Below, in pieces: positions 7,830 to 17,455 of a stretch of DNA of 64,000 nucleotides (within the stretch, counting starts at the first letter, position 1; every line of letters begins with the position of its first letter). Both the position numbers and the translations under genes were made by a program. The stretch is from Treponema sp. (GTDB taxonomy: Bacteria; Spirochaetota; Spirochaetia; Treponematales; Treponemataceae): contig JAEEIU010000022.1 of NCBI GenBank assembly GCA_016281495.1, forward strand, positions 1-64,000, read 5' to 3'. The notes under the pieces are model-generated. The model saw only the letters and a list, made by a program, of their open reading frames with translations. It was not told the origin of the DNA and made no database searches.

Positions 7830-8372
7830 ATGAGTAGTGATTTGATAAATGAATTCTTGGATAAAAAGTCGTTGGAGGCATTGGACGTTTTACTTTCTGC
7901 TGATGATATTACCAAGATCAAGGAAAGTGGTATTTTAGTTTCCCAGGCTTTTAATGCAACAAGTGATGCTTTTAAGATGATTGCTGATGCCAAGGATTCT
8001 GCCGAGGATAAATTGATCTCAAGCTTTAACAACAACCTTGTTCTGTTGATTCAAAAAACTTGGGTGGAAAAATCTGATGAGGAACTGAAAGCTCAGGTTC
8101 TGTATCATCTGCAGGAATTTGAAAAGCTGATGCAGGCCAAATCTTATGTCGCTTCTTATAAATCATTTCTTGAAATTGTAGATACAGTTGTTTATCTTAT
8201 GTTCGGCAGTCAGACCAAGACAAAGGACTTTGATGAATATGCCCTTAGGATTGACCCTGAGTTCGGCATCTTCTGGTGGTACATAAAGTCATTGCCCGCT
8301 GACGTTTCATGGTCGGAAGATAAGACTAGAATTGCAATTCTTTTGGGAATGTATTTTTTGGCAAATTATTAA
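7830..8372 (+). CDS. hypothetical helical protein
   Basis: A 180-residue acidic, largely helical protein without signal peptide, membrane segment or recognisable motif. It starts at an ATG 51 bp after the preceding stop and ends 45 bp before proA. Codon use is like its neighbours, which favours a real gene. A frame on the opposite strand (7814-8035) is shorter and without recognisable features. Confidence 0.6.
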   Translation: MSSDLINEFLDKKSLEALDVLLSADDITKIKESGILVSQAFNATSDAFKMIADAKDSAEDKLISSFNNNLVLLIQKTWVEKSDEELKAQVLYHLQEFEKLMQAKSYVASYKSFLEIVDTVVYLMFGSQTKTKDFDEYALRIDPEFGIFWWYIKSLPADVSWSEDKTRIAILLGMYFLANY

Positions 8373-8417
8373 TTTCAATAATTAGTGTTTTGCAAATTTA
8401 CTCTGGAGGCCACGCTC

Positions 8418-9680
8418 ATGGATATTAATTCAGTTTGCATGGAATTAAAAAAGGGAGCCGAAGTTTTGGCCCTTCACGATGCAATTAAAAAAAATCACGC
8501 ACTTCAAGCTGTATCAGATTCAATCGAAAAAAATAAAGCTGAAATTTTAAAGGCAAATGCAATCGATGTGGAAAATGCACGCGCATCTGGAATGACAGAG
8601 GCCCTGATAGACCGCCTTTCTCTTGATGACAAAAAAATCGCTTCCATGATAGCAGGCTTAAAGACAATTATCATGCAGGAAGATCCCATCGGAAAGGATG
8701 TCGCAGGCTGGACCACTCCCGCAGGAATGACCATAAGGCAGACACGGGTTCCTCTTGGTGTTGTCGCCATAATCTACGAAAGCCGCCCGAATGTTACGGT
8801 GGACGCTTTTGCATTGGCATATAAGAGTGGAAACGCAATTCTGCTCAGGGGTTCATCTTCTGCAATCAATTCAAACAACGCGATTACAAAGGCCATTGTT
8901 CAGGGATTAAAGGATGCCGGTGAAGACGGAGTTCCTTCTGCAATACACCTGTGTCAGAGCACGGACCATTCCGATGTGGACCAGATATTGAATGCAGTGG
9001 GACTTATCGATGTTGTTCTTCCACGTGGCGGTTCAAAGCTCATAAATGCTGTGGTTCAAAACGCCCATATTCCGGTAATCGAAACTGGTGCAGGCGTGTG
9101 TCACCTTTATGTTGATTCAGACGGAGACCTGGAGATGGCTGCCAAAATTGCAAAGAATGCCAAAATGCAGAGGCCAGGCGTGTGCAATGCCATAGAAACG
9201 ATTCTTGTAAACCGCTCGGTGGCAAAGGACTTCCTTCCGTTGATGGCACGTGAGTTTGACGGCAAGGTTCTTGTAAAGGCAGACAAGGAAAGCCATGCAA
9301 TCTTACAGGGCATTGTTCCATCCGAAAAGCTTGTTGAGGCACAGGAAAGCGATTTTGGTTACGAGTTCCTTGACTATATCATCGCAGTAAAGACTGTTTC
9401 TTCCGTAGATGAGGCGATCCAGCACATCAACACCCACAACACAAAGCACAGCGAATGCATCATCACGAACAACCGTGCAACCGCAAGGAAATTCCAGAAG
9501 CAGGTTGATGCGGCATGTGTTTATGTAAACGCAAGCACACGCTTTACTGATGGCGGAGAATTCGGTTTTGGAGCGGAACTTGGAATAAGCACGCAAAAGC
9601 TTCATATACGCGGTCCCATGGGTGTAACGGCTTTGACCACGACAAAATTCTTGATTGACGGGGACGGACAGATACGATGA
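8418..9680 (+). CDS. proA: glutamate-5-semialdehyde dehydrogenase (gamma-glutamyl phosphate reductase)
   Basis: ProA performs the second step of proline synthesis, reducing gamma-glutamyl phosphate with NADPH. The 420-residue protein shows the family signatures VPLGVVAIIYESRPNVTVD near residue 110 and LPRGGSKLINAV near residue 200. The catalytic-cysteine segment is MQRPGVCNAIETIL near residue 250. The C-terminal FTDGGEFGFGAELGIST is also conserved. The start at 8418 has GGAGG nine bases upstream. The proA stop overlaps the proB start (ATGA), which indicates coupled translation. Confidence 0.96.
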   Translation: MDINSVCMELKKGAEVLALHDAIKKNHALQAVSDSIEKNKAEILKANAIDVENARASGMTEALIDRLSLDDKKIASMIAGLKTIIMQEDPIGKDVAGWTTPAGMTIRQTRVPLGVVAIIYESRPNVTVDAFALAYKSGNAILLRGSSSAINSNNAITKAIVQGLKDAGEDGVPSAIHLCQSTDHSDVDQILNAVGLIDVVLPRGGSKLINAVVQNAHIPVIETGAGVCHLYVDSDGDLEMAAKIAKNAKMQRPGVCNAIETILVNRSVAKDFLPLMAREFDGKVLVKADKESHAILQGIVPSEKLVEAQESDFGYEFLDYIIAVKTVSSVDEAIQHINTHNTKHSECIITNNRATARKFQKQVDAACVYVNASTRFTDGGEFGFGAELGISTQKLHIRGPMGVTALTTTKFLIDGDGQIR

Positions 9681-10492
9681 CAGTTCAGGAAACCATACAG
9701 AACGCAAAAAAGATAGTGGTAAAGTTCGGAAGCAATTCCCTTGCCAAAGAAGACGGTACAATCAACATAGATTTTTTGAATACCCTTGCCGTAAGCTGTT
9801 CAAGGCTTATTTCTCAGGGCAAGCAGATAATAATCGTTTCGTCAGGAGCCCAAGTTGCGGGACTTTCTGCCATTGACGGATGGGCGCACAAAAAGGACAT
9901 GCACTACAGGCAGGCCCTCTGTGCCATAGGTCAGGTGGAACTGATGGACAAGTGGAGGGCGGCGTTTGCAAAACAGAACGTGCATGTGGCCCAGCTTTTG
10001 TTCATCAAGGAAGATTTTGAAGACTATCATCACACGCTCAACATGAGGAACACGCTTTTTACCCTTGTGGACGAAGGTGTGGTTCCTATCATCAACGAAA
10101 ACGACAGCGTTTCATTTGAAGAAAACAGCATTGGCGACAACGACAACCTTTCCGCCCTAACTGCCATCTTGTGGAGTGCCGACCTACTCATCCTCTTTAG
10201 CGACATAGACGGAGTTTACACGGACAACCCCAAGACAAACCCCAACGCAAAGCTGGTGGAAGAAGTAAGTGACATTCCGGCTCTTCTTGAATCCATCACA
10301 ATCGGAAAGACAAACAGCTTCGGAACCGGAGGAATCAAGACAAAGATTCAGGCTGCGGAAAAAGTAACCTCACACGGCATTCCGATGATTCTTGCAAACA
10401 GCAAAAACGAAAAGCCCCTTGCATCCCTCATTGACGGAAGCAAAAAGGGAACCCTGTTTTTAACAAACGAATCAAGCGTTAATCCGCACTGA
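9677..10492 (+). CDS. proB: glutamate 5-kinase, short form without PUA domain
   Basis: ProB phosphorylates glutamate in the first, feedback-inhibited step of proline synthesis. The 271-residue protein is an amino-acid-kinase domain: VVKFGSNSL at the N-terminus, IIVSSGAQVAG near residue 55, NENDSVSF near residue 136 and the Gly-rich GTGGIKTKIQAA near residue 214. The ~100-residue C-terminal PUA domain of the 367-residue E. coli enzyme is absent. Such short forms are known in other bacteria. It is translationally coupled to proA. Confidence 0.94.
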   Translation: MTVQETIQNAKKIVVKFGSNSLAKEDGTINIDFLNTLAVSCSRLISQGKQIIIVSSGAQVAGLSAIDGWAHKKDMHYRQALCAIGQVELMDKWRAAFAKQNVHVAQLLFIKEDFEDYHHTLNMRNTLFTLVDEGVVPIINENDSVSFEENSIGDNDNLSALTAILWSADLLILFSDIDGVYTDNPKTNPNAKLVEEVSDIPALLESITIGKTNSFGTGGIKTKIQAAEKVTSHGIPMILANSKNEKPLASLIDGSKKGTLFLTNESSVNPH

Positions 10493-10527
10493 CGGCATTA
10501 GAATAAAAGCAATACGGGAGGAATAAT

Positions 10528-11376
10528 ATGAAAGACTTGAACGAAATAAAAATCGGCTGCATAGGAACAGGAATGATGGGAGGTGCCTTGATGCAGGGCA
10601 TCTCAAAGAAATTTACTGCAGCAAATATTTTTGTAACGGATGCTGACTTTTCAAAGGCTTCTGATTATGCCCGGACTTATGGGCTCAACGTGCTTAAAAC
10701 AAACGCAGAGATTGTAACCACAAGCGACATCATTTTCCTTGCCGTAAAGCCTGCCTATGTCAAGACAGTGCTTCAGGAAATCAAACCGCATTTTACAGAG
10801 AACAAGGTGCTTGTATCTATGGCGGCGGGAGTTTCCATCTCTACACTTCAGTCTGCATTGAATGACAGCGGACTTTCTGCCCCCGACGGAAACAGCGTAA
10901 TGCCACATATCATACGCATCATGCCGAATCTTCCGGCAACAGTCGGAGAAGCAATGATTGCCATTAGCCCCAGCACGGACGTAAAGAATGATGAGACGGA
11001 AGCTGTTAAGGCTCTTCTTAATTCATGTGGAAAGGCAGAAGTTGTTCCGGAAAAACTCATGGACGGTGTAACGGCTGTAAGCGGTTCAGGTCCTGCATAT
11101 GCATTTTTGTTCATTGAGGCATTGGCGGATGCGGCTGTACGTTTTGGAATGCCCAGGGCTCAGGCGTACATCTATGCTGCCCAGACATTGCGAGGAGCTG
11201 CTACAATGGCACTTGAGGATGAGCGTTCAATCAGCGACCTAAAGGATGCGGTATGCTCTCCGGCAGGCACCACAATCGAAGGTGTAATCGCCCTGGAAAA
11301 GCACAATTTCCGTGGAGCAGTAATCGATGCAGCCACAGCCGCCTACAACAAGTCGGTTGAGCTGGGCCGCAAATAA
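10528..11376 (+). CDS. proC: pyrroline-5-carboxylate reductase
   Basis: ProC reduces pyrroline-5-carboxylate to proline. The 282-residue enzyme begins with the dinucleotide-binding IGCIGTGMMGGALMQG. It has FLAVKPAYVKTVL near residue 73, MPNLPATVGEAM near residue 132 and the signature ALADAAVRFGMPRAQA near residue 200. It lies 35 bp after proB behind a GGGAGG site, so proA-proB-proC make a complete proline operon from glutamate. Confidence 0.96.
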   Translation: MKDLNEIKIGCIGTGMMGGALMQGISKKFTAANIFVTDADFSKASDYARTYGLNVLKTNAEIVTTSDIIFLAVKPAYVKTVLQEIKPHFTENKVLVSMAAGVSISTLQSALNDSGLSAPDGNSVMPHIIRIMPNLPATVGEAMIAISPSTDVKNDETEAVKALLNSCGKAEVVPEKLMDGVTAVSGSGPAYAFLFIEALADAAVRFGMPRAQAYIYAAQTLRGAATMALEDERSISDLKDAVCSPAGTTIEGVIALEKHNFRGAVIDAATAAYNKSVELGRK

Positions 11377-11380
11377 TCTC

Positions 11381-12430
11381 TTAGTTGTATCTTATTTTCT
11401 GCCAGATGTCGTGAACCTTGTCCAGGTCGTCACCGAGGTCAAGCTTTAATGTGCAGTTATATGCCTGCTGAGCATCATACATTGACGGCTCTGTAGTGAA
11501 CTGAAGTGCCTCAAGATTTACGACACAAGGATAGTGGAATTCATCAATAAAGATTGCATAATTCTCAGGACGGTGGATAAAGTTGATGAACTCGTTTGCA
11601 AGTTCTGCATGCGGAGCATCCTTTAGGATTACCATGCTGTCCAGAGTGGCGGGACCTCCTTCTTCCGGAATAAAGAAATCAATTGTTTCTTCCCAGCGGC
11701 TCTTGTCCACTTCTCCAAATACAATCTCCGGATAACCCTGACACAACCAGAAATCTCCAGATGCAAAAGTCTTGCCGAAACCTTCAGCATCAAATTTTGC
11801 AAGATTGGGCTTCCATTTATTTGAAATCAACTCATAGGCGGCATTCAAATCTGCATCAGAGGTGCTGTTCATGTCCTTTCCCTGATACAAAAGGGCACAT
11901 CCAATAACCTCGCGCATTTCATCCATCATGGTTGAATGTCCTGCAAACTGTGGGTCTTCAAAAATATCATAGTCACGTGAATAATCGGGATTGGTAACCT
12001 TTGTTTTATTGACCATAATTCCTGTTGCACTTAAGGCATAAGGAACAGCGTATTTCATGTCGGGATCGTAGTCGGCTTTTTCCAGAATCACAGGATTGAT
12101 TTTGCTGCGGTTTGTAAATTTACTCTGGTCAATTTCCTGGAGCATTCCCTGCTTGATCATTATGGAAACAAAATCGTTGGAAGGAATTACAACATCATAA
12201 CCTTTTGCACCTGCCCTGAGCTTTGCATACATCTCATCACAAGTTGAATAGCTGTCGAGTTTTACGGTACAGTTGAATTCTTTTTCGAATGCCTGGACTA
12301 CTTCTTCTGGAGTGTAATATGTCCAGTTATACAGATACAATGTGCGGTCGTCTTTTTTTGAGCATGAAGACAAGGTGAAAAATGCTGCGGCGCATAAAAG
12401 GCCGGAAAGGATTTTGTTGAAGCGTTTCAA
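11381..12430 (-). CDS. potD: spermidine/putrescine-type ABC transporter substrate-binding lipoprotein (copy 1)
   Basis: The 349-residue protein begins with a lipoprotein signal whose lipobox is LSSCS at about residue 23, so it is anchored at the periplasmic side. The mature part opens with LYLYNWTYYTPEEVVQAFE and continues with the PotD-type segments KLRAGAKGYDVVIPS and FASGDFWLCQGY. PotD-family proteins bind polyamines, but other cations or amino acids are possible. It is closely similar over its length to the neighbouring upstream gene. No permease or ATPase gene of the transporter is in the window. Confidence 0.88.
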   Translation of the reverse strand: MKRFNKILSGLLCAAAFFTLSSCSKKDDRTLYLYNWTYYTPEEVVQAFEKEFNCTVKLDSYSTCDEMYAKLRAGAKGYDVVIPSNDFVSIMIKQGMLQEIDQSKFTNRSKINPVILEKADYDPDMKYAVPYALSATGIMVNKTKVTNPDYSRDYDIFEDPQFAGHSTMMDEMREVIGCALLYQGKDMNSTSDADLNAAYELISNKWKPNLAKFDAEGFGKTFASGDFWLCQGYPEIVFGEVDKSRWEETIDFFIPEEGGPATLDSMVILKDAPHAELANEFINFIHRPENYAIFIDEFHYPCVVNLEALQFTTEPSMYDAQQAYNCTLKLDLGDDLDKVHDIWQKIRYN

Positions 12431-12583
12431 TTTGAATACTCCTAAGTGTTTGTTTTTATGTGGTTATACCCCAATATTTGGGAGGTCCCCTTTATGGAAA
12501 CCTCCTTTAGACTTGTGCGTGGACTTGCACACACTTTGTGCCACATGGAGCTCCGACGGAGATAGTGGCACGTCTATAGTTAA

Positions 12584-13636
12584 TTAGTCAGCAAAACGGA
12601 TGTCCTGCCATCTTTCGTTGAATTTGTCCAGCCCTTCACCGATGTCAACCTTTAAGGTACAGTTATCCATCTCGCTTGCCTTGTACATAGGCTTGCTTGT
12701 CATGTATGGCTCGGCCTTCATGTTAACGAAGCATGGGAAGTTGAATGCATCAAGGAATTTTGCATAGACTTCCGGGCGATGGATGTAGTTGATGAATTCG
12801 TTTGCGAGCTCGGCATGCTTTGAATCCTTGAGGATGCACATGCTGTCCAGATATGCGGCTCCTCCCTCCTGTGGAATGAAGAAGTCGATTGTTTCATCCC
12901 ATTTGTCCTCTGGAACTTCACCATAGACTACTTCTGCATAACCGTGGCACAGCCAGAAATCTCCTGAGGCAAAAGATTTTCCAAAACCTTCTGCATCAAA
13001 TTTTACAAGATTCGGCTTCCATTTTTCCTGAATCAGTTTTGTGGCAGCATCCAGTTCTGCATCAGAAAGGCTGTTTACGTCATATCCAAGGTGGGCAAGA
13101 GCATCACCCATAACCTCGCGCATGTCGTCCATCATTGTTGCATGTCCCGCAAACTGTGGGTCTTCAAAAATGCTCCAGTCGCGTGCATAGTTTCCGCCCG
13201 GTACCTTGGTTTTGTTTACAAGGACACCGGCAGCGCCAAAATAATATGGAACAGCGTACTTCATGGTTGGATCATAGGTTGCCTTTTCCAAAACGAGCGG
13301 GTTGATGTTTCCCTTGTTGGTCATCTTTGACTGGTCGATTTCCTGGAACATTCCCTGACCGATCATGATGGAGACATAATCCTGGGAAGGAACAACAATG
13401 TCATATCCCTTTGCACCGGCACGGAGCTTTGAGTACATCTCTTCGTTGGAAGCATAACTGTCAACTTTTACAGTACAATCGAATTCCTTCTCAAAATCCC
13501 GCAGGACTTCATCCGGAGTGTAGTACGTCCAGTTATAAAGATACAATGTCTTGCCGTCATCTTTTGAACAAGAAGCAAGACCCATTACTGCAGCAACTGC
13601 AGCCGTAACAAAAACTGTGGTGATACTTTTCTTCAT
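12584..13636 (-). CDS. potD: spermidine/putrescine-type ABC transporter substrate-binding lipoprotein (copy 2)
   Basis: A 350-residue paralogue of the gene just downstream, with the same architecture: lipobox LASCS near residue 22, then LYLYNWTYYTPDEVLRDFE and KLRAGAKGYDIVVPS. The two differ mainly in the ligand-facing middle, for example LSATGIMVN in copy 1 and FGAAGVLVN here. A tandem duplication with diverged ligand range is the simplest view. The gap of 153 bp between them contains a 7-bp inverted repeat (GTGCCAC/GTGGCAC, 12539-12571) without a T-run. The start has GGAGGAT upstream on the minus strand. Confidence 0.88.
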   Translation of the reverse strand: MKKSITTVFVTAAVAAVMGLASCSKDDGKTLYLYNWTYYTPDEVLRDFEKEFDCTVKVDSYASNEEMYSKLRAGAKGYDIVVPSQDYVSIMIGQGMFQEIDQSKMTNKGNINPLVLEKATYDPTMKYAVPYYFGAAGVLVNKTKVPGGNYARDWSIFEDPQFAGHATMMDDMREVMGDALAHLGYDVNSLSDAELDAATKLIQEKWKPNLVKFDAEGFGKSFASGDFWLCHGYAEVVYGEVPEDKWDETIDFFIPQEGGAAYLDSMCILKDSKHAELANEFINYIHRPEVYAKFLDAFNFPCFVNMKAEPYMTSKPMYKASEMDNCTLKVDIGEGLDKFNERWQDIRFAD

Positions 13637-13763
13637 TAAAGTATCCTCCTGAACCTTAATATGTACGAATAAATGTGAGGTTACCCTATTGACGCTCTTA
13701 TGTCAATAGAAAGTTGAAAAATGAAAGCGGAAAGTTGAAGGCTGTTTCAAACGGGAAAAACCG

Positions 13764-14612
13764 TCATTTCGTGAAGTATGAAATTGAATATTCGCCGATT
13801 TCCTTAAATCCCAGGGAACGGTAAAGCAAAAGGGCAGGTAAATTGCGTTGCCCCGCAAAAAGAACGGCCCTCCTGCCTTCTAAAGCCGTCTTTTGAATCA
13901 AGCTGGACATCAAAAAAGAAGCAAAACCTTTGCCTCGGTATTCCGGAGCAGTAAATACCCCTCCCACAAGCTCGTAGCGGGGGCTTCTGGCATTGATTTG
14001 GGCTTTTGCACATATTTTACCCTCTGCAGTTTTAAGGGCATACACAAAGCCTTTTTTTACGGCACGGTCCAAACTCAGGCGTTCAACAGGGGGATTCAGC
14101 TTCATTTTTTTAGGCAGCACTTCTTCCTTTATGTATTCAAGCTGAAGGGGCATCATTTCCTCCGAGTCCTTCTTGCAGCACTGGAAAAAAGTGATTCCAG
14201 GAATGACCTTTGATTCAGGAGGAGCTTCATGTTTGAAAAAATAAAAAAGACGCTCTTCTTCCAAAGATTGGGTTGCCGCCGCATACAAGGCAGTTTTAGC
14301 GATTCTGCAGAATTCAATTTTACCGGAAAGGCAAAAAACGCGATGATTGTAGAAAAAGTCCTGAAGGGCATCCTTTACGTTCTGTCTGTCATACGGAAGG
14401 CATGGAAGAACCAGCTGACCCCTTGTATATGAAAAGACTCCGTGCATGGTTCCACTTGAATCAATAATGCAGAAAACATCTTGGGGAGTTTCTTCTATCA
14501 TTCCATAAAGACGGCAGCAGACATCCTCAAAGGGTGACACAAATGCCTTGGCCTTGTTTGCAAGCAGGGAGGATTTGTTCAGTCCCCTTACTTCCAGAGT
14601 CTGAAATTCCAT
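13764..14612 (-). CDS. GNAT-family N-acetyltransferase with an unassigned N-terminal half
   Basis: The C-terminal ~110 residues carry GNAT motif A, GGVFTAPEYRGKGFASFLM, and the following LLYRSLGFKEIGEYSI. These bind acetyl-CoA. The first ~150 residues are unlike common GNAT enzymes and may be a degenerate second acetyltransferase domain. The acceptor is unknown. The stop codon of the UPF0210 gene precedes its start by eight bases, so the two are probably one transcript. Confidence 0.75.
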   Translation of the reverse strand: MEFQTLEVRGLNKSSLLANKAKAFVSPFEDVCCRLYGMIEETPQDVFCIIDSSGTMHGVFSYTRGQLVLPCLPYDRQNVKDALQDFFYNHRVFCLSGKIEFCRIAKTALYAAATQSLEEERLFYFFKHEAPPESKVIPGITFFQCCKKDSEEMMPLQLEYIKEEVLPKKMKLNPPVERLSLDRAVKKGFVYALKTAEGKICAKAQINARSPRYELVGGVFTAPEYRGKGFASFLMSSLIQKTALEGRRAVLFAGQRNLPALLLYRSLGFKEIGEYSISYFTK

Positions 14613-14620
14613 CGGTTCAT

Positions 14621-15982
14621 TTAGTTGCGGAACGAATGGATTGGAGCCGGAATCTTTCCACCGCGGTTGATGAAGTCCGCACAGCTGAACTGATTTACGT
14701 CGATTACAGGACAGCCACCCAAAAGGCCTCCGAATTCAACCCAGTCACCTGCCTTTTTGCCAGGAGCGGGAATAAGGCGTACAGCCGTGGTCTTGTTGTT
14801 TACCATGCCGATTGCCATTTCATCTGCCATGATGCCGCTTATTGTCGTTGCAGGAGTGTCTCCAGGGATTGCTATCATGTCCAAACCGACAGAGCAAACG
14901 CAGGTCATTGCCTCAAGCTTTTCCAGGGTGATTGAATGCTGCTTTACCGCGTTGATCATTCCTTCGTCTTCGCTTACAGGGATGAATGCACCGCTCAATC
15001 CGCCTACGTTCGTACTTGCCATGACACCACCTTTCTTTACCATATCGGTGAGCATTGCAAGGGCACATGTTGTTCCAGGGGCACCGGCACCTTCAAGTCC
15101 TATTTCCTCAAGGATACGGGCCACAGAGTCACCCACAGCAGGGGTTGGGGCAAGGGAAAGATCCAGGATACCGAAATCAACGCCAAGACGCTGGGCCGCC
15201 TCCATTCCGACAAGCTGTCCCATACGCGTAATCTTAAATGCCATCTTCTTGATTCCGTCAGCAAGTTCGTTTATAGGCCTACCCTTGAACTCTTTTGCCG
15301 CAGCCAGAATTACACCTGGACCTGAAACTCCGACGTTCAGCACGCAGTCACCTTCTCCCGGACCATGGAACGCACCCGCCATAAACGGATTGTCTTCCGG
15401 GGCATTGGTAAAGACGACAAGCTTTGCACAGCCGTTTACCGGTTTGTCTTTGGAAACTTCGGCCGTCTTCTTGATTATTTCTCCCATCAGCTTTACGGCG
15501 TTCATGTTGATGCCGCTCTTTGTGGTACCGACGTTTACGCTGGAGCATACACGTTCTGTTTCATTAAGGGCATCGGGAATTGATTCGATTAAAACCCTGT
15601 CACCTGGGGTTATGCCTTTCTGTACCAATGCAGAAAAACCGCCTACAAAATCAACGCCCAGTTCTTTGGCTATTTTATCCAGAGTGATTGCCCATTCTAC
15701 ATAGGATTTTTCTCCGCTTGGTTCCGCCACCATCGAGATTGGAGTAACGGAAATGCGCTTGTTGATGATTGGAACGCCAAATTCCTTTTCTATGTCCTGT
15801 CCCACTTTGACAAGGTTTTCCGCACGCTTCATGATCTTGTCATACATTTTCTGCCTGCTTTTTTTGCCGTCGTCGCAAGCACAGTCACGCAGGGAAATAC
15901 CCATCGTAATTGCACGGACATCCAGCTTTTGCCGCATGAACATATTGACAGTTTCCTGAACTTCTACCGGTGAAAAAATCAT
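14621..15982 (-). CDS. UPF0210/DUF711 (PFL-fold) family protein
   Basis: The 453-residue protein fits the UPF0210 family of PFL-like proteins. The N-terminal segment ending [18 protein letters not shown] is typical, as are [11 protein letters not shown], a Gly-rich [17 protein letters not shown] stretch and the C-terminal [13 protein letters not shown]. The family has a ten-stranded barrel like pyruvate formate-lyase, but its reaction is not established. In many bacteria the gene follows a small ACT-domain gene (UPF0237). No such gene is visible here; a GNAT gene follows instead. Confidence 0.88.
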   Translation of the reverse strand: MIFSPVEVQETVNMFMRQKLDVRAITMGISLRDCACDDGKKSRQKMYDKIMKRAENLVKVGQDIEKEFGVPIINKRISVTPISMVAEPSGEKSYVEWAITLDKIAKELGVDFVGGFSALVQKGITPGDRVLIESIPDALNETERVCSSVNVGTTKSGINMNAVKLMGEIIKKTAEVSKDKPVNGCAKLVVFTNAPEDNPFMAGAFHGPGEGDCVLNVGVSGPGVILAAAKEFKGRPINELADGIKKMAFKITRMGQLVGMEAAQRLGVDFGILDLSLAPTPAVGDSVARILEEIGLEGAGAPGTTCALAMLTDMVKKGGVMASTNVGGLSGAFIPVSEDEGMINAVKQHSITLEKLEAMTCVCSVGLDMIAIPGDTPATTISGIMADEMAIGMVNNKTTAVRLIPAPGKKAGDWVEFGGLLGGCPVIDVNQFSCADFINRGGKIPAPIHSFRN

Positions 15983-16126
15983 AATAAACCTCGAAATAAA
16001 AAGCCCCTTAGCGGGTGGTTTATTATATAATGTTATGGGAAAGTGTTCAACTTCCCAAATACTAGAAATTCATCTGATTTATTGCTATACTATGCATGAT
16101 TTAAGTATTGTTTTAGGGAGAATGTC

Positions 16127-17455
16127 ATGCGTTTTGTGAGTACTAGAGACGGAAAGGCCAGCGTAAGTTTTCAAGAGGCTATTTTGAACTGTATGCCGGA
16201 AGACGGAGGCCTTTATGTTCCTACAGAGATAGAAAACCTGCGCAACTGGATTTTATATGCGGACGAGACGACTTCCTTTGCAAATCTTGCGGGAACGCTT
16301 ACATCGGGAATAATCAACAAAGAGTTTTCTCCGTTGATTTGTGAAAGAATTGCTACCCAGGCATTTGTTTTTGAGCCAAAGGTAAGGCAGCTTGATAAAA
16401 ACCTGTTCATTCTGGAGCTGTATCACGGCCCCACAGGAACTTTCAAGGATTTTGGAACCGCTTATCTTGCCTGCACGCTTGAGACCATTTTGCAATACAC
16501 AGGTCAAAAGTCAATCCTGCTTGATGCCACCACCGGTGAACTTGGTTCATGTATGGCCCTGGCATTGCGCGGTAAAAAGCTGGTCAAGTCGGTTCTGCTT
16601 TATCCAAAGGGAACTGTCCGTGGAATAAAAGAAAGCGACCTTGTGTGGAATGGTGGAAACATTTATCCGATTGAAGTTGAAGGAACATTCGCGGACTGCA
16701 GGAACCTGGTGCGGGAGATTTTTTCCAAAAGTGAATTGATAAAAAAATATCACCTGACTCTTGGAAACACGGCAAACATCGGACGGCTTTTGCCACAGAC
16801 TTTCTTCTATACCTATGCCTTTACACAGATTAAAAAGCTTGTCTCGGGAAGCATCTTTTATGCAATGAGCGCAGGAAACTACGGCAACCTCATCTCAGGC
16901 CTGTACAGCTGGCAGCTGTCGCTTCCGGTAAACGGCTTCATTCTTCCCACTACGGAAAACCTTACACTTGACCCACGCGGCGACGTTCAGGTTTTGGACA
17001 GCATGATTCCCATGGAAAAGCGCCACCCTGCGGATCCCGCCGACCCGTCCAACCTTGAGCGTCTTGAGCACCTCTTTAAGGAAAACGCCCTTATGATGAG
17101 GAGCTTTGTCTATCCCGCGCCTGTATCTGAGGAAGACAAGGAAAAAGCATGTAAGGAACTCTACATGAAGTACAAGGTTTATGCAGACAGTGAGACCAGT
17201 GCGGCTTATGCGGCTGCAAAAGCCAGGGCAGACATCATCGAGGACGAAGACAGTTCTGTTGTTCTTGTTGCACGTAACGCTCCCGAACTGGACGCTTCAT
17301 TCATTCGCCATAACCTGGGTGCTGAACCTGCGGCAAGTCCTGAGATTGCATCTGCCTTTGAAAAGATTTCCATTGACCGCCCGGCGATTAAACCGGACGA
17401 TGTGGATTCCGTCATTTCTGTTTTGAACTCTTTGAACCTGAGGCGGATTTTTTAA
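16127..17455 (+). CDS. thrC: threonine synthase
   Basis: ThrC converts O-phosphohomoserine to threonine with pyridoxal phosphate. The 442-residue enzyme has the PLP-lysine motif HGPTGTFKDFG near residue 105 and the phosphate-binding AMSAGNYGNLISG near residue 245. The beginning MRFVSTRDGKASVSFQEAI belongs to the class 1 (E. coli/yeast-type) enzymes. GGGAG lies eight bases before the ATG. Its last 44 bp overlap the 3' end of the convergent GH13 gene. No other threonine-pathway gene is adjacent. Confidence 0.95.
   Translation: MRFVSTRDGKASVSFQEAILNCMPEDGGLYVPTEIENLRNWILYADETTSFANLAGTLTSGIINKEFSPLICERIATQAFVFEPKVRQLDKNLFILELYHGPTGTFKDFGTAYLACTLETILQYTGQKSILLDATTGELGSCMALALRGKKLVKSVLLYPKGTVRGIKESDLVWNGGNIYPIEVEGTFADCRNLVREIFSKSELIKKYHLTLGNTANIGRLLPQTFFYTYAFTQIKKLVSGSIFYAMSAGNYGNLISGLYSWQLSLPVNGFILPTTENLTLDPRGDVQVLDSMIPMEKRHPADPADPSNLERLEHLFKENALMMRSFVYPAPVSEEDKEKACKELYMKYKVYADSETSAAYAAAKARADIIEDEDSSVVLVARNAPELDASFIRHNLGAEPAASPEIASAFEKISIDRPAIKPDDVDSVISVLNSLNLRRIF

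Noticed and set aside
12539..12571. GTGCCAC/GTGGCAC inverted repeat between the PotD-like genes as a terminator
   Set aside because: No T-run follows on the minus strand.
14757..15704. 315-codon frame opposite the UPF0210 gene
   Set aside because: No family similarity, no ribosome-binding site; a shadow of a strongly supported gene.
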